A stretch of DNA of 64,000 nucleotides from Bacteroidota bacterium (GCA_026391735.1 JAPLDL010000013.1:109913-173912); one strand, 5' to 3'; positions 40,523 to 50,966 are shown, counted from the first letter of the stretch. Notes: generated by a model from the letters alone, not told the origin. Translations and numbers: made by a program.

Positions 40523-41941
40523 ATGAAGAAGTTTTTCTTGACCCTTTTTATTCTTTTATATGTCGTCCTGACTGCAATTTCCCAGGAAAACCATTATTGG
40601 TCCCAGCAGTTCGGGGCCGTGAGCACTCTTATGGGAAATGCAGTAATTGCAGGAACCCGCGACAACAGTGCAGCATTTTATAATCCAGGAGCCATCGCAT
40701 TTATAGAATATCCCAACCTCTCTGTTGATGGAAATGTGTATAGACTTGATAAAATAACCATGAACGATGGAGCAGGACCTGGAATCAACCTGAATTCAGC
40801 TCAAATGAACATTTATCCCCAGATCCTTTCAGGGATGATCAATTATATCAAAGTGCCCCGACTTAAGTTCTGTTATTCCATACTTACCCGGAATTTCACC
40901 AATATCCTCATGAGCTCCCGATATTCAAAACCTGTTCCCGACGCCTCAGGAACCGAACCAAACAAGTATCTCGGTGAATTAGATTTTGTAAACCAGATCA
41001 ATGAACAATGGTTCGGTGTTTGCGCGAGCTACAAAGCAAATGGCAAACTTGGAATAGGTGTTTCGCTATTTTGCACATACCGCGGACAAACCACTGGGAT
41101 CACGCATAATGTCAGGGAGACCTCTTCTGCCGATACCCTGTCTTCCCTTGTTGTTTCAAACAGTTCTGAAAGCGTAAAATATATGGCCCTTGGTATCCTT
41201 GCCAAGATCGGCCTTGCATATGAGACAGGCAGATGGAAATTCGGTGTTTCATTGACAACCCCTTCGATCGGAATTTACGGAAGCGGAAGCGCAAAAAGGG
41301 AAGAAACCGGATTTTATTCAGGATCATCATCCGCAGAGCAAAAAACCACTTATATGATCGTGGCTGAAAACACTTCAGCCCACGCCAGGTACTACCACCC
41401 ACTGGCACTTGGGTTTGGTATCGAGTACCATTCACCGAAAACCAGGATTGCTGTTTCAGCCGAGTATTATTCGAAGATAAGTTCTTATTACATCATGCAG
41501 CCAGGAAATGAAGCATTCGTTTATCCTTCCTCTATAAGGGATAGTTCAGGGATAAGCAGGAAAATAGATCAGTACCTTTATATGGGCGCTGCGGCAAAGC
41601 CGGTTTTCAATGTAGGAATAGGATTTAACCAGGCTCTTGGAAAGAAGTTCAATCTGATTATGGGGGCACATACCGATTATTCTTCTTATACTCCTCCTGA
41701 TGAGATCAACGAATTGATCCCGAAAACCGGCAGCTGGGATCTTTATTATGTATCAACCGGGCTTTCCTACCACAATGTACGTCAAACTCTTACGCTTGGA
41801 TTCTCCTATGGGTTCAGCCCTGTGAAAGAAATACAACCTATCGTGATCGTGAGCCCGGGAGGGGATATGTCATCAAAATCTGATGTTTTTGCCCAGTCCT
41901 TCGGGATTGTATTGGGTTATACATATTATTTCAAGAGATAA
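40523..41941 (+). CDS. FadL/OmpP1-like outer-membrane beta-barrel protein
   Basis: 472 residues with a signal peptide (about 1-20, ending AISQ) and a mature part resembling FadL/TodX-type hydrophobic-compound channels. The plug-like N-terminus includes GNAVIAGTRDNSAAFYNPGA, followed by many amphipathic strands, and the chain ends in the aromatic YTYYFKR typical of outer-membrane insertion. It probably admits hydrophobic molecules, but the ligand is unknown. Confidence 0.78.
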   Translation: MKKFFLTLFILLYVVLTAISQENHYWSQQFGAVSTLMGNAVIAGTRDNSAAFYNPGAIAFIEYPNLSVDGNVYRLDKITMNDGAGPGINLNSAQMNIYPQILSGMINYIKVPRLKFCYSILTRNFTNILMSSRYSKPVPDASGTEPNKYLGELDFVNQINEQWFGVCASYKANGKLGIGVSLFCTYRGQTTGITHNVRETSSADTLSSLVVSNSSESVKYMALGILAKIGLAYETGRWKFGVSLTTPSIGIYGSGSAKREETGFYSGSSSAEQKTTYMIVAENTSAHARYYHPLALGFGIEYHSPKTRIAVSAEYYSKISSYYIMQPGNEAFVYPSSIRDSSGISRKIDQYLYMGAAAKPVFNVGIGFNQALGKKFNLIMGAHTDYSSYTPPDEINELIPKTGSWDLYYVSTGLSYHNVRQTLTLGFSYGFSPVKEIQPIVIVSPGGDMSSKSDVFAQSFGIVLGYTYYFKR

Positions 41942-42164
41942 CAGGTTTACTCCGGAACATGCTGGGATATTGACATTCGAAGGCCTGTTTGAATCAGATG
42001 ACCTGAAGTCCTGAAACATGTTGCTGATTCCGGGAAACTGAAAAAGGGATATTCAAAGTTATCTTTCCGAATCAGATATTATTATCTTTATACATAAAAT
42101 ATCCTAAAATGGATATATTTCAAAACCTATTGACAAGGAGATGTTATTGAACATGATTTCAACA

Positions 42165-42195
42165 TTTGTGTAACCTATATCACCTGGTATATTTA
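42165..42195 (+). promoter_or_regulatory. Promoter of the membrane PAS kinase
   Basis: TTTG at 42165-42168 and TATATTTA at 42188-42195 (7 of 8 match to TAnnTTTG) are separated by exactly 19 bp. The start codon is at 42216. The rest of the 41942-42215 gap shows no gene. Confidence 0.65.
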
Positions 42196-42215
42196 TAGTA
42201 ATTCAACATCAAATT

Positions 42216-44084
42216 ATGTCATTAAAGAAACTATTTATCATTCTTTTCGGGATACAGTTTGTTTTAGTTGTCGGACTGGGACTGATGATCCTTCGTTTAT
42301 TCCGGTACCAGGAGGATCTTCAGAAAAGCCGTGATCTTCATTTTCATTCCTGGTTGCTTGCAGATGAACTTCGTCAGAGTTCCGATGATCTCACCCGTAT
42401 GGCGAGGACCTATGTTTCCACCGGCAATGCCGAGTATGAACGTCAATACCTGGCTGTACTTGATATACGCGATGGTAAACGCCCGCGCCCGGTGAACTAC
42501 CAGCATATCTACTGGGATCTGGTAATCGGACCGGGGCAGGAGCCCCGCGAAAATGATACCGCTGTTTCACTGCATGATTTAATGGCCAGGGAAGGTTTCA
42601 CACCTGTCGAATTTACCAAATTGCAGGAAGCTCAAAAAAATTCCGATGAACTGGTCAAGGTTGAAAGAGCTGCCATGAATGCAATCAAGGGTTTTTTTGA
42701 TGATGGAAAAGGTAATTTCACTGTGAAGAAAACACCGGACCGGGAATTTGCAATCAGGCTATTGAATGATGATGCCTTTCACAAAACCAAAGCCAGCATC
42801 ATGAAACCCATCAATGAATTCTATGTCATTTTCGACAAAAGGACTACTCATGATTTCCTCACAATTGAACGTCATTCAAAGAATTTACTCCTGGGTATTA
42901 CAGGGCTGATTGTAATTGTTCTTGGAACTTTTATATTCTCATTCGTTATGATCCTGCGCCAGATCAACCAGCGTGAAAAAGTAGAGGAGCTTGTGCGGAT
43001 AGATGAAGAAAAATACCGGACCCTGATTGATACAATGACTGACGGAGTTTACAGAAGCAGTCATGAAGGGAAATTCCTGGAAGTTAATCCGGCACTTGTA
43101 AAAATGCTTGGATATGACAGTAAAGAAGAGCTTTTGGCCATCGATATCAAATCGCAACTGTATTTTTCAGAAGAAGATCGTGAAAGTTCAGATTTGGAGG
43201 AGAAACTTGAGGAAATGGCGATCTTTCGGTTGAAGAAGAAAGATGGGTCTGAAATCTGGGTAGAGGACCATGGAAGACATGTGCTTGACGACAAGGGTGG
43301 AATTCTTTATCACGAAGGCTCATTAAGGGATGTGACTGAACGCAAACTGGCTGAGAATGAAATAGAATTGAAAAATGAAGAACTCCAAAGGCTTAATGCC
43401 GAAAAAGACAAGCTTCTCTCTATCATTGCCCACGATTTGCGCAGTCCGTTCAATTCTTTACTTGGATTTACAGAAATGCTGGTCGAAGAACTGCCGTCCC
43501 TCTCTAAGGACGAGATTCAAAAGATTGCTGTAAGTATGAGAAAATCAACTACAAGCCTTTATGCTCTACTTGAAAATCTTTTAGAGTGGTCAAGGCTGCA
43601 ACGTGGTTTAATTCCATATAATCCGGAAGTCTTCCCATTGAGGCACAAATTAGCCGAGACTATCGAGGTGTTGATGGAATCGGCAAATAAAAAGGGAATT
43701 TCAATAAGCTATGATATACCGGCCGATATGGAAGTTTATGCTGACAGGAACATGTTTGAGGTTATCATCCGTAATTTGACCTCCAATGCAATTAAATTCA
43801 CATATGAACAGGGAAAAGTCATTCTCAGCGCGGGGTCCATGCCCGACTCTTCAGTTAAAATCTCCATTACTGATACAGGTATCGGAATGAACGAGGCAAT
43901 GATTACAAATCTGTTCAGGTTTGATGAAAATACAAACCGAAAAGGAACATCACATGAACCTAGCACGGGCTTAGGCCTTATCATTTGCAGGGAATTTATT
44001 GAAAAACATGGAGGAACCTTGCAAGTGGTAAGCGAAGAGAATAAAGGAAGTACTTTTACATTAACATTACCGTCAAAGTTATGA
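42216..44084 (+). CDS. Membrane-bound PAS sensor histidine kinase
   Basis: 622 residues: TM1 (about 5-25), a helical extracytoplasmic sensor region (26-225), TM2 (about 228-250), a PAS domain (about 265-385), a short coiled coil, HisKA with His in SIIAHDLRSPFNSLLGF, and an HATPase domain (DTGIGMNEAM, STGLGLIICREF). It has no receiver. The extracytoplasmic part is all-helical and resembles four-helix-bundle sensors; the ligand is unknown. The next gene starts about 117 bp later. Confidence 0.9.
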   Translation: MSLKKLFIILFGIQFVLVVGLGLMILRLFRYQEDLQKSRDLHFHSWLLADELRQSSDDLTRMARTYVSTGNAEYERQYLAVLDIRDGKRPRPVNYQHIYWDLVIGPGQEPRENDTAVSLHDLMAREGFTPVEFTKLQEAQKNSDELVKVERAAMNAIKGFFDDGKGNFTVKKTPDREFAIRLLNDDAFHKTKASIMKPINEFYVIFDKRTTHDFLTIERHSKNLLLGITGLIVIVLGTFIFSFVMILRQINQREKVEELVRIDEEKYRTLIDTMTDGVYRSSHEGKFLEVNPALVKMLGYDSKEELLAIDIKSQLYFSEEDRESSDLEEKLEEMAIFRLKKKDGSEIWVEDHGRHVLDDKGGILYHEGSLRDVTERKLAENEIELKNEELQRLNAEKDKLLSIIAHDLRSPFNSLLGFTEMLVEELPSLSKDEIQKIAVSMRKSTTSLYALLENLLEWSRLQRGLIPYNPEVFPLRHKLAETIEVLMESANKKGISISYDIPADMEVYADRNMFEVIIRNLTSNAIKFTYEQGKVILSAGSMPDSSVKISITDTGIGMNEAMITNLFRFDENTNRKGTSHEPSTGLGLIICREFIEKHGGTLQVVSEENKGSTFTLTLPSKL

Positions 44085-44201
44085 AAACAACAGGACTGTC
44101 GGGTGGTAACAGAACCGGAACAACTGATCCTGTTAAAGATCGGAGAACCGGAAATTGATTGGTTTGATTGATCGGGCTCATCAGATACAAAGCTCACAAT
44201 T

Positions 44202-44888
44202 ATGAAAAGCATCTCACTATTGCTCCTGTTATTCTGCTGGATACAATCAGGGCAATACCTTTCAGCGCAAACCAAGGAAGCTGAAGTTTCTCAACTTGTC
44301 ACCCGGATTATTGGTGAAAGAAAGTCCAGCAATGAACTTCTTTTAAAATATTGCTGGACGTCCAGGACTGAAATTATAAAATCAAAGGAGGTCCTGAATA
44401 TCATGATCGAAAAAAACCAAATTGGCCCTAATGGAAAGATCGTTCAAAAAGTTTTAAATGAACAGGGGGCAAAGATGCCCAAAGCATTCCTAATCCAGGA
44501 AATTGCCGAAGAGGAAAAAGAGAACATGCAAAAATTTCTTTTTGGATTGCGTGACTACCTGAAAAAATACACCCTGCCCGATGCGGAACAGGTAAAACGG
44601 TTTATCGAAGCAGCAGCCTGGCAAGTGATTGATTCAACTCATGAGTTTATGTTTACCGGAAGAAATGTGGAGGATACGGGGGACGAACTGACCTGGTGGG
44701 TTGAAGATTCACACTACAGTACAGCGAAAATTGAAGTCCAAACCATATTCCAGAAAGAAATCGTTTATTTTACCGGCACTTTCATAAGGCTGAAAGATGG
44801 TCTCAATTACATGGCCTATGCCGAAGCTTTCATTCCCGCAAAAAAAATAACCCTACAGCTTCATAACTACGATTATATGCAGGAATGA
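44202..44888 (+). CDS. Exported protein of unknown function
   Basis: 228 residues with a signal peptide (about 1-22, LLLLFCWIQSGQYLSAQ). The mature part is alpha-helical in the first half (23-140) and probably beta-rich in the second. I recognise no family. It follows the membrane kinase gene and precedes an exported esterase; the context gives no clear role. Confidence 0.65.
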   Translation: MKSISLLLLLFCWIQSGQYLSAQTKEAEVSQLVTRIIGERKSSNELLLKYCWTSRTEIIKSKEVLNIMIEKNQIGPNGKIVQKVLNEQGAKMPKAFLIQEIAEEEKENMQKFLFGLRDYLKKYTLPDAEQVKRFIEAAAWQVIDSTHEFMFTGRNVEDTGDELTWWVEDSHYSTAKIEVQTIFQKEIVYFTGTFIRLKDGLNYMAYAEAFIPAKKITLQLHNYDYMQE

Positions 44889-44953
44889 GTTGGGAATATC
44901 AACTGAGGATAAATAAAAAATACCCGCATTAATAAACACTTTAGGCAAGACCT

Positions 44954-46225
44954 ATGAAAAATCGCCTCAGTTACCATTTATTTTCCGGCATATTGCTGCT
45001 GATGCTTGTTTTTAGTATAACCGGTTGTAAAAATCGCACCCAAACAATAGCATGTAAAACCATTCCCGGCACCAGGGCTCAGCATGGAAGCCGGTTCGAG
45101 GCTTTCGTTTCAAGGCTTAAATCCCTCCCTGAAAGTGGACGTGATACGTCAGTCCTGAATTTAATTAAAACATTGCCAACTACCCCGGTATATGAGAAAG
45201 ACAGCATTGTAAGCCTGTATTGGTACGGTAAGGCTAAACATGTTTGTATTAATGGAGATCTTCAATTTGGATGGTCAGTACCCGACACAATGGATGCTGT
45301 TCCCTGCGGTGAAACCACTTTTTTTCATCGCACTTACACCCTGCCTTTCAATACCCGGCTTGATTACCAACTCATTATTGATACAACTGCTACCACCGAT
45401 CCACGAAACCTGCATATCACACCCAGCGGGTTTGGCCCTCATTCTGAAATTGCCATGCCGGGATTTTACCCTGATCCGTTTAGACAGTTCAGGCCAGATA
45501 TACATCATGGTACCATCGGAAGTTTATTATTCACCAGTCATGATACAGCGATCAAATCAAGACAAGTGAAAATTTATATACCTGCAGGATATTCAGATCT
45601 GTCACATTTACCGGTTTTATATGTTCTGGATGGCATTGAGGCGATGGATTTCATGTCATATCCGGTTGTTCTTGATAATCTGATTGCCGACAGGAAGATC
45701 AAACCGGTAATCGCTGTTTTTATTCCGCCTGCCGACCGCTATTCAGAATTCATGGGAAATGACCACAAAGCATTCATGAATGCCATATGCAATGAACTTG
45801 TTCCTGTCATCGAAAGGGAATACAAAACTGCCCGTGAACCCAAAAACCGTGCAATCACAGGGATTTCGGCAGGCGCTTACTTCGCATTACTCACAGTGTT
45901 TTCCCGTCCTGACGTGTTTCAATGCGGGGCCTGTCAATCCACAACACTTACAGATGAGTTTTATGATGTATTCCATTCCTACTCAGGCAAAGGGAAAAAC
46001 CGGCCGTTACTTCATATCTACCTCGATGTCGGCCGCTTCGATTTAACAAGCGGCACTGTCAACAACCTTACTTTCCTTCAGGCAAACGAGAATCTTGACC
46101 GTGATATGAACCAAAGCGAGATAAACCATGCTTTCCATGTTTTTAACGACGGTCATTCATGGGCCAACTGGAGGGAACGCACAGATGATATCCTGGTATA
46201 TTTATTCGGATCGGAGAAACCATAA
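44954..46225 (+). CDS. Lipoprotein esterase of the enterochelin-esterase/esterase D family
   Basis: 423 residues with a lipoprotein signal (lipobox ITGC, Cys at about 25), an N-terminal beta-sandwich like the early-set domain of Fes-type enzymes (about 80-170), and an alpha/beta hydrolase domain (about 190-423). The nucleophile Ser is in GISAGAY, a late Asp in YLDVGRFD, and the His in FNDGHSWANW. Family members cleave siderophore, acyl-sugar or feruloyl esters. The natural substrate here is unknown. Confidence 0.85.
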   Translation: MKNRLSYHLFSGILLLMLVFSITGCKNRTQTIACKTIPGTRAQHGSRFEAFVSRLKSLPESGRDTSVLNLIKTLPTTPVYEKDSIVSLYWYGKAKHVCINGDLQFGWSVPDTMDAVPCGETTFFHRTYTLPFNTRLDYQLIIDTTATTDPRNLHITPSGFGPHSEIAMPGFYPDPFRQFRPDIHHGTIGSLLFTSHDTAIKSRQVKIYIPAGYSDLSHLPVLYVLDGIEAMDFMSYPVVLDNLIADRKIKPVIAVFIPPADRYSEFMGNDHKAFMNAICNELVPVIEREYKTAREPKNRAITGISAGAYFALLTVFSRPDVFQCGACQSTTLTDEFYDVFHSYSGKGKNRPLLHIYLDVGRFDLTSGTVNNLTFLQANENLDRDMNQSEINHAFHVFNDGHSWANWRERTDDILVYLFGSEKP

Positions 46226-46319
46226 TTTATGGCTGATGATGTAATAAATTGCAGAGCTTTTAAAATCTATTTTTAGACTTTCTGAATTTAAAATGTTTAA
46301 TCACCTAAAGATCACAAAC

Positions 46320-46628
46320 ATGAAATGGTATCACTATGTTGCAACATTTTTTGCCGGAGTATTCCTGGTAAATGCGCTTCCTCATTTTTTTCATGGCATT
46401 TCAGGAGACCCGTTTCCATCTCCTTTTTCACATCCTCCCGGCAAAGGACTTTCTTCTCCACTGGTAAATGTTTTATGGGGTTGCTTAAACCTGCTCGTCG
46501 GATATATATTGCTAGTAATAAGTAAAGCATCTCCCAAAAACAAACTTTCTATGCTCGTATTGTTTCTGGCAATTCTCGCGATCTCAATTCAAATGAGTTT
46601 TGCTTTTATGGATAAGGTGAAATTCTAA
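46320..46628 (+). CDS. Small membrane protein of unknown function
   Basis: 102 residues from ATG 46320 (MKWYHYVATFFAGVFL). A longer frame from 46293 adds nine residues. Three hydrophobic segments (about 5-20, 45-62, 73-95) suggest a small integral membrane protein. A His/Pro/Ser-rich loop (HFFHGISGDPFPSPFSHPP) lies between the first two. The family is not recognised. Confidence 0.6.
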   Translation: MKWYHYVATFFAGVFLVNALPHFFHGISGDPFPSPFSHPPGKGLSSPLVNVLWGCLNLLVGYILLVISKASPKNKLSMLVLFLAILAISIQMSFAFMDKVKF

Positions 46629-46677
46629 AACACAATCGCATTTTATTGCGGTTTAAAGGCAAATTGTATTCACCCGT

Positions 46678-46950
46678 TTACCTTGCATTTTCTATCAGAG
46701 CGATCTCTTCGACTGTAAGCCTGTAAAGCTCGTAAACAAGGCTGCTGATCTTGTCGTCGGTGTAATCAATTCTGGACTGGATTTGTTCTTTTTGAATTGG
46801 AAGGACTGCGGATGAGATCTCCCGATTGAGCTCCAGCATGCGTTCAACCTGCGAAATAATGGACTGACGGAGAGCTGTTCCTTCCTGGTCGGTTGGAGAG
46901 GGGTATTTGATGGAGAGAATTTTGAGATATTGTATGAAAAACCTAAAGTA
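46678..46950 (-). pseudogene. Remnant of a type IIG/Eco57I-like DNA methyltransferase C-terminus
   Basis: Read on the minus strand, an open segment of about 90 codons without a start runs from a stop at 46948-46950 to a TAA at 46678-46680. Its product contains VERMLELNREISS, IQSRIDYTDDKI and LVYELYRLTVEEIALIE. This matches the helical C-terminus of Eco57I-type restriction-modification methyltransferases with a TaqI-like specificity domain, where LVYELYGLTEEEI is characteristic. No catalytic part or upstream coding continuation is visible, so it is a 5'-truncated fossil. Confidence 0.7.
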
Positions 46951-47292
46951 TCCTCATCGAATTGAATGTTAGATCGTTGCGAAGAAAAAGCAGTCGGTAA
47001 GGCGGCAAAATCGGCAGCTGCACCGGCCCGGCAGTCCGGGATAAGGGAAAAATAAGCAGGAGAACTTAAACCAAGACAGAATATTTTAAACCTGGTGTTG
47101 AGCGAGAAACTAAAGCAAGAATGATAATTTTAACCAGCACTCGCCAGAACCGCTTTACCCTTTCTTCTTATTGACTTTCAATGAAGTAAAATGAATATTA
47201 AAATGAAGGTGAAATAGTTTTCTGATTTGTTATGTCCATAATGTGTTTCCCATATTGAAGGGAAAGGAAAACGATTTTAATTTATTTGGACT
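46951..47292. other. Non-coding gap between methyltransferase remnant and hybrid kinase
   Basis: About 340 bp with no convincing frame on either strand. It contains a short GC-rich patch (about 47020-47045, with CCGG repeats able to form small hairpins) inside AT-rich DNA. It probably represents further decayed sequence from the lost restriction gene or its insertion site. Confidence 0.4.
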
Positions 47293-47325
47293 TTTGAAAA
47301 TAATAAAAAGAATGATTTATATTTG
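47293..47325 (+). promoter_or_regulatory. Promoter of the multi-PAS hybrid kinase
   Basis: TTTG at 47293-47296 and TATATTTG at 47318-47325 are separated by 21 bp. This is a full match to both Bacteroidota elements, about 45 bp before the ATG at 47370. Confidence 0.7.
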
Positions 47326-47369
47326 GTATATCACTTGCAGAGGCAGTGCCTGAAACCAAATCAGAAAAT

Positions 47370-50300
47370 ATGGATAAGTTGATTTGCTCACCCTCCGGAG
47401 AAATTGATTTTGAGAATATTTTCAATATCACACCCGATCTGATCTTTATTCTTGACAATGAGTACAATATTCTCCGTACAAATGATGCGTTTACAAAACG
47501 GATAGGCATTTCATTAAATGAACTCATCGGCTCTAAGTGCTACCAGTGCCTGCACCACACAAATGAGCCACCTGCTGATTGTCCACATGCAAAAATGATT
47601 AAAGATGGCCACGAGCATACTGAGGAGATGTTTTCAGAACATCTGAACGGTTGGTTCTCTGTCTTGGCTGAACCATTGAAAGACGGGCAGGGCAAGGTTT
47701 GGGGATCATTGCATATTGCCCGGGAGATCACTGGAAATAAAAGGACAGAAGATTCTTTGCACGAAAGCGAAGATAAATTCAAATATGTTTTTGATTATTC
47801 CATTACCGGGAAATCGATAACCTATCTTTCCGGTGAGATGGATATGAACAAGGCTTTCTGCGAAATGGTTGGTTATAAAAAGGAGGAACTCAGGAACAGG
47901 AGATGGCAGGAATTAACTCACCCTGACGATATAGAAATAAATCAAAAAGCTATTGATACCCTGGTTGCGGGTGACAGGGATTCAATACGTTTTAATAAAA
48001 GGTTTATTCATAAATCGGGAACTGTTATTTGGGCGGATATCAGTACTTCTTTGCGACGCGATAAAGAGGGCAACCCCTTATATTTTATTACATCGGTTAC
48101 CGATATCACCGGGCAGAAGAAATCAGAACTGCTCCTCCGCAAACTAAACCGGACCTATGCCTTGCTGAGTGAAATTAACCAGCTGATTGTAAGGGTTCAT
48201 CAGCAACAGGAACTATTTGAGGCAGCCTGCAACATCATTGTATCCCATGGAGGCTTCAGGATGGCCTGGATCGGATTGCTTGATCCTGAAACCAAACAAG
48301 TGAAACCTGTCGCATTCGCAGGCCAGGCTGGTGACTACCTGGAAAGACTCCATATCATTTTAAACGAAAGTGAACACGGTCAGGGACCCACAGCAGCTGC
48401 CCTTCTTACAGGCAATCACGTCGTGGCAAATGATATAGCTTCCGATCCCAGAATGTCCCCCTGGCGTGAGGATGCCTTGAAACTTGGGTACCATGCTTCA
48501 GCTGTTTTCCCGTTCAAAATTTCAGGAAAATTTCGGGGTACCTTAAATCTATATGCACCTGAAGGGAATTTTTTCGATGATGAAGAATTGAAATTACTCG
48601 ATGAGATGACAGCAGATATAGGGTTTGCTATCGAATTTATTGAAGAGGAGCAGGAACGTAAACGGATAGAAAAAGAACTCTATGAAAATGAACAACGGCT
48701 GTCATCCATTTACAATACGGTCGACGATGTCATCTTTCATTTAGCTATCGAAGGTGAAGGGAAATATCGCTTTATTTCTATCAACCAGGCATTCTGTAAT
48801 AAGACCGGATTAAGCCAGGAGCAGGTGGTTGGCAAAACCATAAACGAAGTGATTCCCGAGCCATCTCTGACCATCGTGCTTGGAAAATACAAACAGGCTA
48901 TCAATGAGAAAAGCACAGTACTCTGGGAAGAGACTTCAGATTACCCTACCGGAAGGATGATTGGTACTGTCAGCATCACTCCCGTTGTTAGTGAAAATGG
49001 AGTTTGTAAAAACCTGGTTGGTTCAGTTCATGATATAACGGAACGCAAGAGAGTGGAAGAAAATCTGAAACGGCTTGCCTCCATCGTTCAGTCATCCGAA
49101 GATGCTATAATAGGAAAAAACCTTGATGGAATAATTGCAAGCTGGAATAAAGGTGCAGAAAAACTTTATGGTTACAGTGAAAGCGAAGTAATTGGCAAAT
49201 CCATATCTCTTCTGATTCCGCCAGGAAAAAATGATGAGATTCCAGAGATTCTTGACAGGATTAAATCGGACCAGGTAATCGAACATTACGAGACAACCCG
49301 ATGCAGAAAAGATGGCCGGGAGATTCAGATATCCCTTACTATTTCGCCTATTTTCAACCCTGAAGGCAAGATCATTGCCGCTTCAACTATTGCACGGGAC
49401 ATCACCCATCGAAAGCAGGCGGAAAAAGCCTTACAAGAGAGCAGGGCGCATCTTGACCTTGCACTACGATCAGCTAGTATGGGGGTATGGTCCTGGGATA
49501 TCATCGAGGACAAGAGAAACTTTGACAACCAGGTCTGCCATCTTCTGGGCATCGATCCTGCTACTTTTGCAGGAACTGCAGCAGAATTTTTTGCAGCAAT
49601 ACACCCTGACGACCGGGAGATTATTATAAAAGCACTTAGCCTGACGATTGAGCAGAATATTCCTTATGAGCCGGAGTATCGCGCAGTATGGCCTGACGGA
49701 AGTATCCATTTTATGAATTCACGAGGAGGACTGGTAAGGGATGATGAGGGCAATCCGCTTAGAATCAATGGTATTCTCTGGGACGTAACAGAGCACAAGC
49801 TTTTCGAAGAGGAATTAATCAAGGCAAAAGAGAAAGCCCAGGAGAGTGACCGTCTTAAATCAGCCTTCCTTGCAAACATGAGCCATGAAATCAGAACACC
49901 CATGAATGGGATTCTCGGTTTTGCCAACTTACTAAAAGAGCCCCATTTATCCGACGCTCAACAGCAACAATATATTGGCATTATTGAAAAAAGCGGCGAC
50001 CGGATGCTCAGCATCATTAACGATATTGTCAGCATCTCAAAGATCGAATCCGGGCAGATGGAAGTTTCATTATCAGTAATAAACGTTAACGAACAGATTG
50101 AATTTATTTATGACTTTTTCAAACCTGAAATTGAAAAGAAAGGATTGAAAATGTACGATAAGAATAACTTGCTTTCGAAGGAGTCAATTATTAAAACAGA
50201 CCGGGAAAAACTTTACGCCATTCTTACTAATCTTGTCAAGAACGCCATTAAGTTTACCCAGGCAGGCTCTATCGAAATCGGGTGTGAGAGAAAAGCCGGC

Positions 50301-50966
50301 TTTCTGGAATTTTTTGTGAAAGATACCGGCCAGGGTGTTCCTCAACAACAGAAGGAAATTATTTTTCAAAGATTCAGGCAGGGAAATGACTTGTCGGCCA
50401 GGTATAATGAAGGAGCAGGCTTGGGGTTATCCATTACAAAGGCTTTTGTTAAAATTTTAGGTGGAAAGATTTGGTTGCAAAGTACCCCGGGGAAAGGTTC
50501 TGTATTTTCTTTTACCCTTCCTTATACCATTCCTTCAGAATCGGATGCAGCCATTAATGAAATTCCTGCTGTGCCGGGTACAACTAATCAAGGTAACAAC
50601 CTGAAAATACTAATTGCCGAAGATGATGAAATTTCGAAAAATCTGATTGCATTTGTTCTCCACAAAACCGGGAATGAGTTTTTACAAGCAGAAACGGGAG
50701 TTGAGGCCGTGGAAGCTTGTCGCAAAAACCCTGATATTGATTTAATATTGATGGACATCAGAATGCCCGTATTGGATGGACATGAAGCCACCCGTCAAAT
50801 CCGGGAATTCAATAAGGATGTGATCATCATTGCTCAAACAGCCTATGGACTTGAAGGCGACAAAGAAAAGTCAATCGCGGCTGGATGCAATGATTATATT
50901 TCTAAGCCAATTAATATTGACGTATTCAGGGAGTTAATAAATAAGTATGTCAATAACTTAGATTGA
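47370..50966 (+). CDS. Multi-PAS/GAF hybrid sensor histidine kinase
   Basis: A soluble sensor kinase of about 1198 residues. Order: PAS (about 10-120), PAS (130-255), GAF (about 270-415), three more PAS domains (about 430-820), HisKA with His in LANMSHEIRTPMNG, HATPase (DTGQGVP, GAGLGLSITKAF), and a receiver domain with Asp in LILMDIRMPVLDG. The first PAS holds a Cys cluster (CYQCLHH, DCPH) that could bind a metal or haem. GTG at 47346 is an alternative start. The last part of the following gap carries an arsenate-reductase remnant. Confidence 0.92.
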   Translation: MDKLICSPSGEIDFENIFNITPDLIFILDNEYNILRTNDAFTKRIGISLNELIGSKCYQCLHHTNEPPADCPHAKMIKDGHEHTEEMFSEHLNGWFSVLAEPLKDGQGKVWGSLHIAREITGNKRTEDSLHESEDKFKYVFDYSITGKSITYLSGEMDMNKAFCEMVGYKKEELRNRRWQELTHPDDIEINQKAIDTLVAGDRDSIRFNKRFIHKSGTVIWADISTSLRRDKEGNPLYFITSVTDITGQKKSELLLRKLNRTYALLSEINQLIVRVHQQQELFEAACNIIVSHGGFRMAWIGLLDPETKQVKPVAFAGQAGDYLERLHIILNESEHGQGPTAAALLTGNHVVANDIASDPRMSPWREDALKLGYHASAVFPFKISGKFRGTLNLYAPEGNFFDDEELKLLDEMTADIGFAIEFIEEEQERKRIEKELYENEQRLSSIYNTVDDVIFHLAIEGEGKYRFISINQAFCNKTGLSQEQVVGKTINEVIPEPSLTIVLGKYKQAINEKSTVLWEETSDYPTGRMIGTVSITPVVSENGVCKNLVGSVHDITERKRVEENLKRLASIVQSSEDAIIGKNLDGIIASWNKGAEKLYGYSESEVIGKSISLLIPPGKNDEIPEILDRIKSDQVIEHYETTRCRKDGREIQISLTISPIFNPEGKIIAASTIARDITHRKQAEKALQESRAHLDLALRSASMGVWSWDIIEDKRNFDNQVCHLLGIDPATFAGTAAEFFAAIHPDDREIIIKALSLTIEQNIPYEPEYRAVWPDGSIHFMNSRGGLVRDDEGNPLRINGILWDVTEHKLFEEELIKAKEKAQESDRLKSAFLANMSHEIRTPMNGILGFANLLKEPHLSDAQQQQYIGIIEKSGDRMLSIINDIVSISKIESGQMEVSLSVINVNEQIEFIYDFFKPEIEKKGLKMYDKNNLLSKESIIKTDREKLYAILTNLVKNAIKFTQAGSIEIGCERKAGFLEFFVKDTGQGVPQQQKEIIFQRFRQGNDLSARYNEGAGLGLSITKAFVKILGGKIWLQSTPGKGSVFSFTLPYTIPSESDAAINEIPAVPGTTNQGNNLKILIAEDDEISKNLIAFVLHKTGNEFLQAETGVEAVEACRKNPDIDLILMDIRMPVLDGHEATRQIREFNKDVIIIAQTAYGLEGDKEKSIAAGCNDYISKPINIDVFRELINKYVNNLD

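Noticed and set aside
46951..47292. Additional upstream exons of the methyltransferase remnant
   Set aside because: Reverse-strand translation in all frames shows stops and no recognisable methyltransferase motif.
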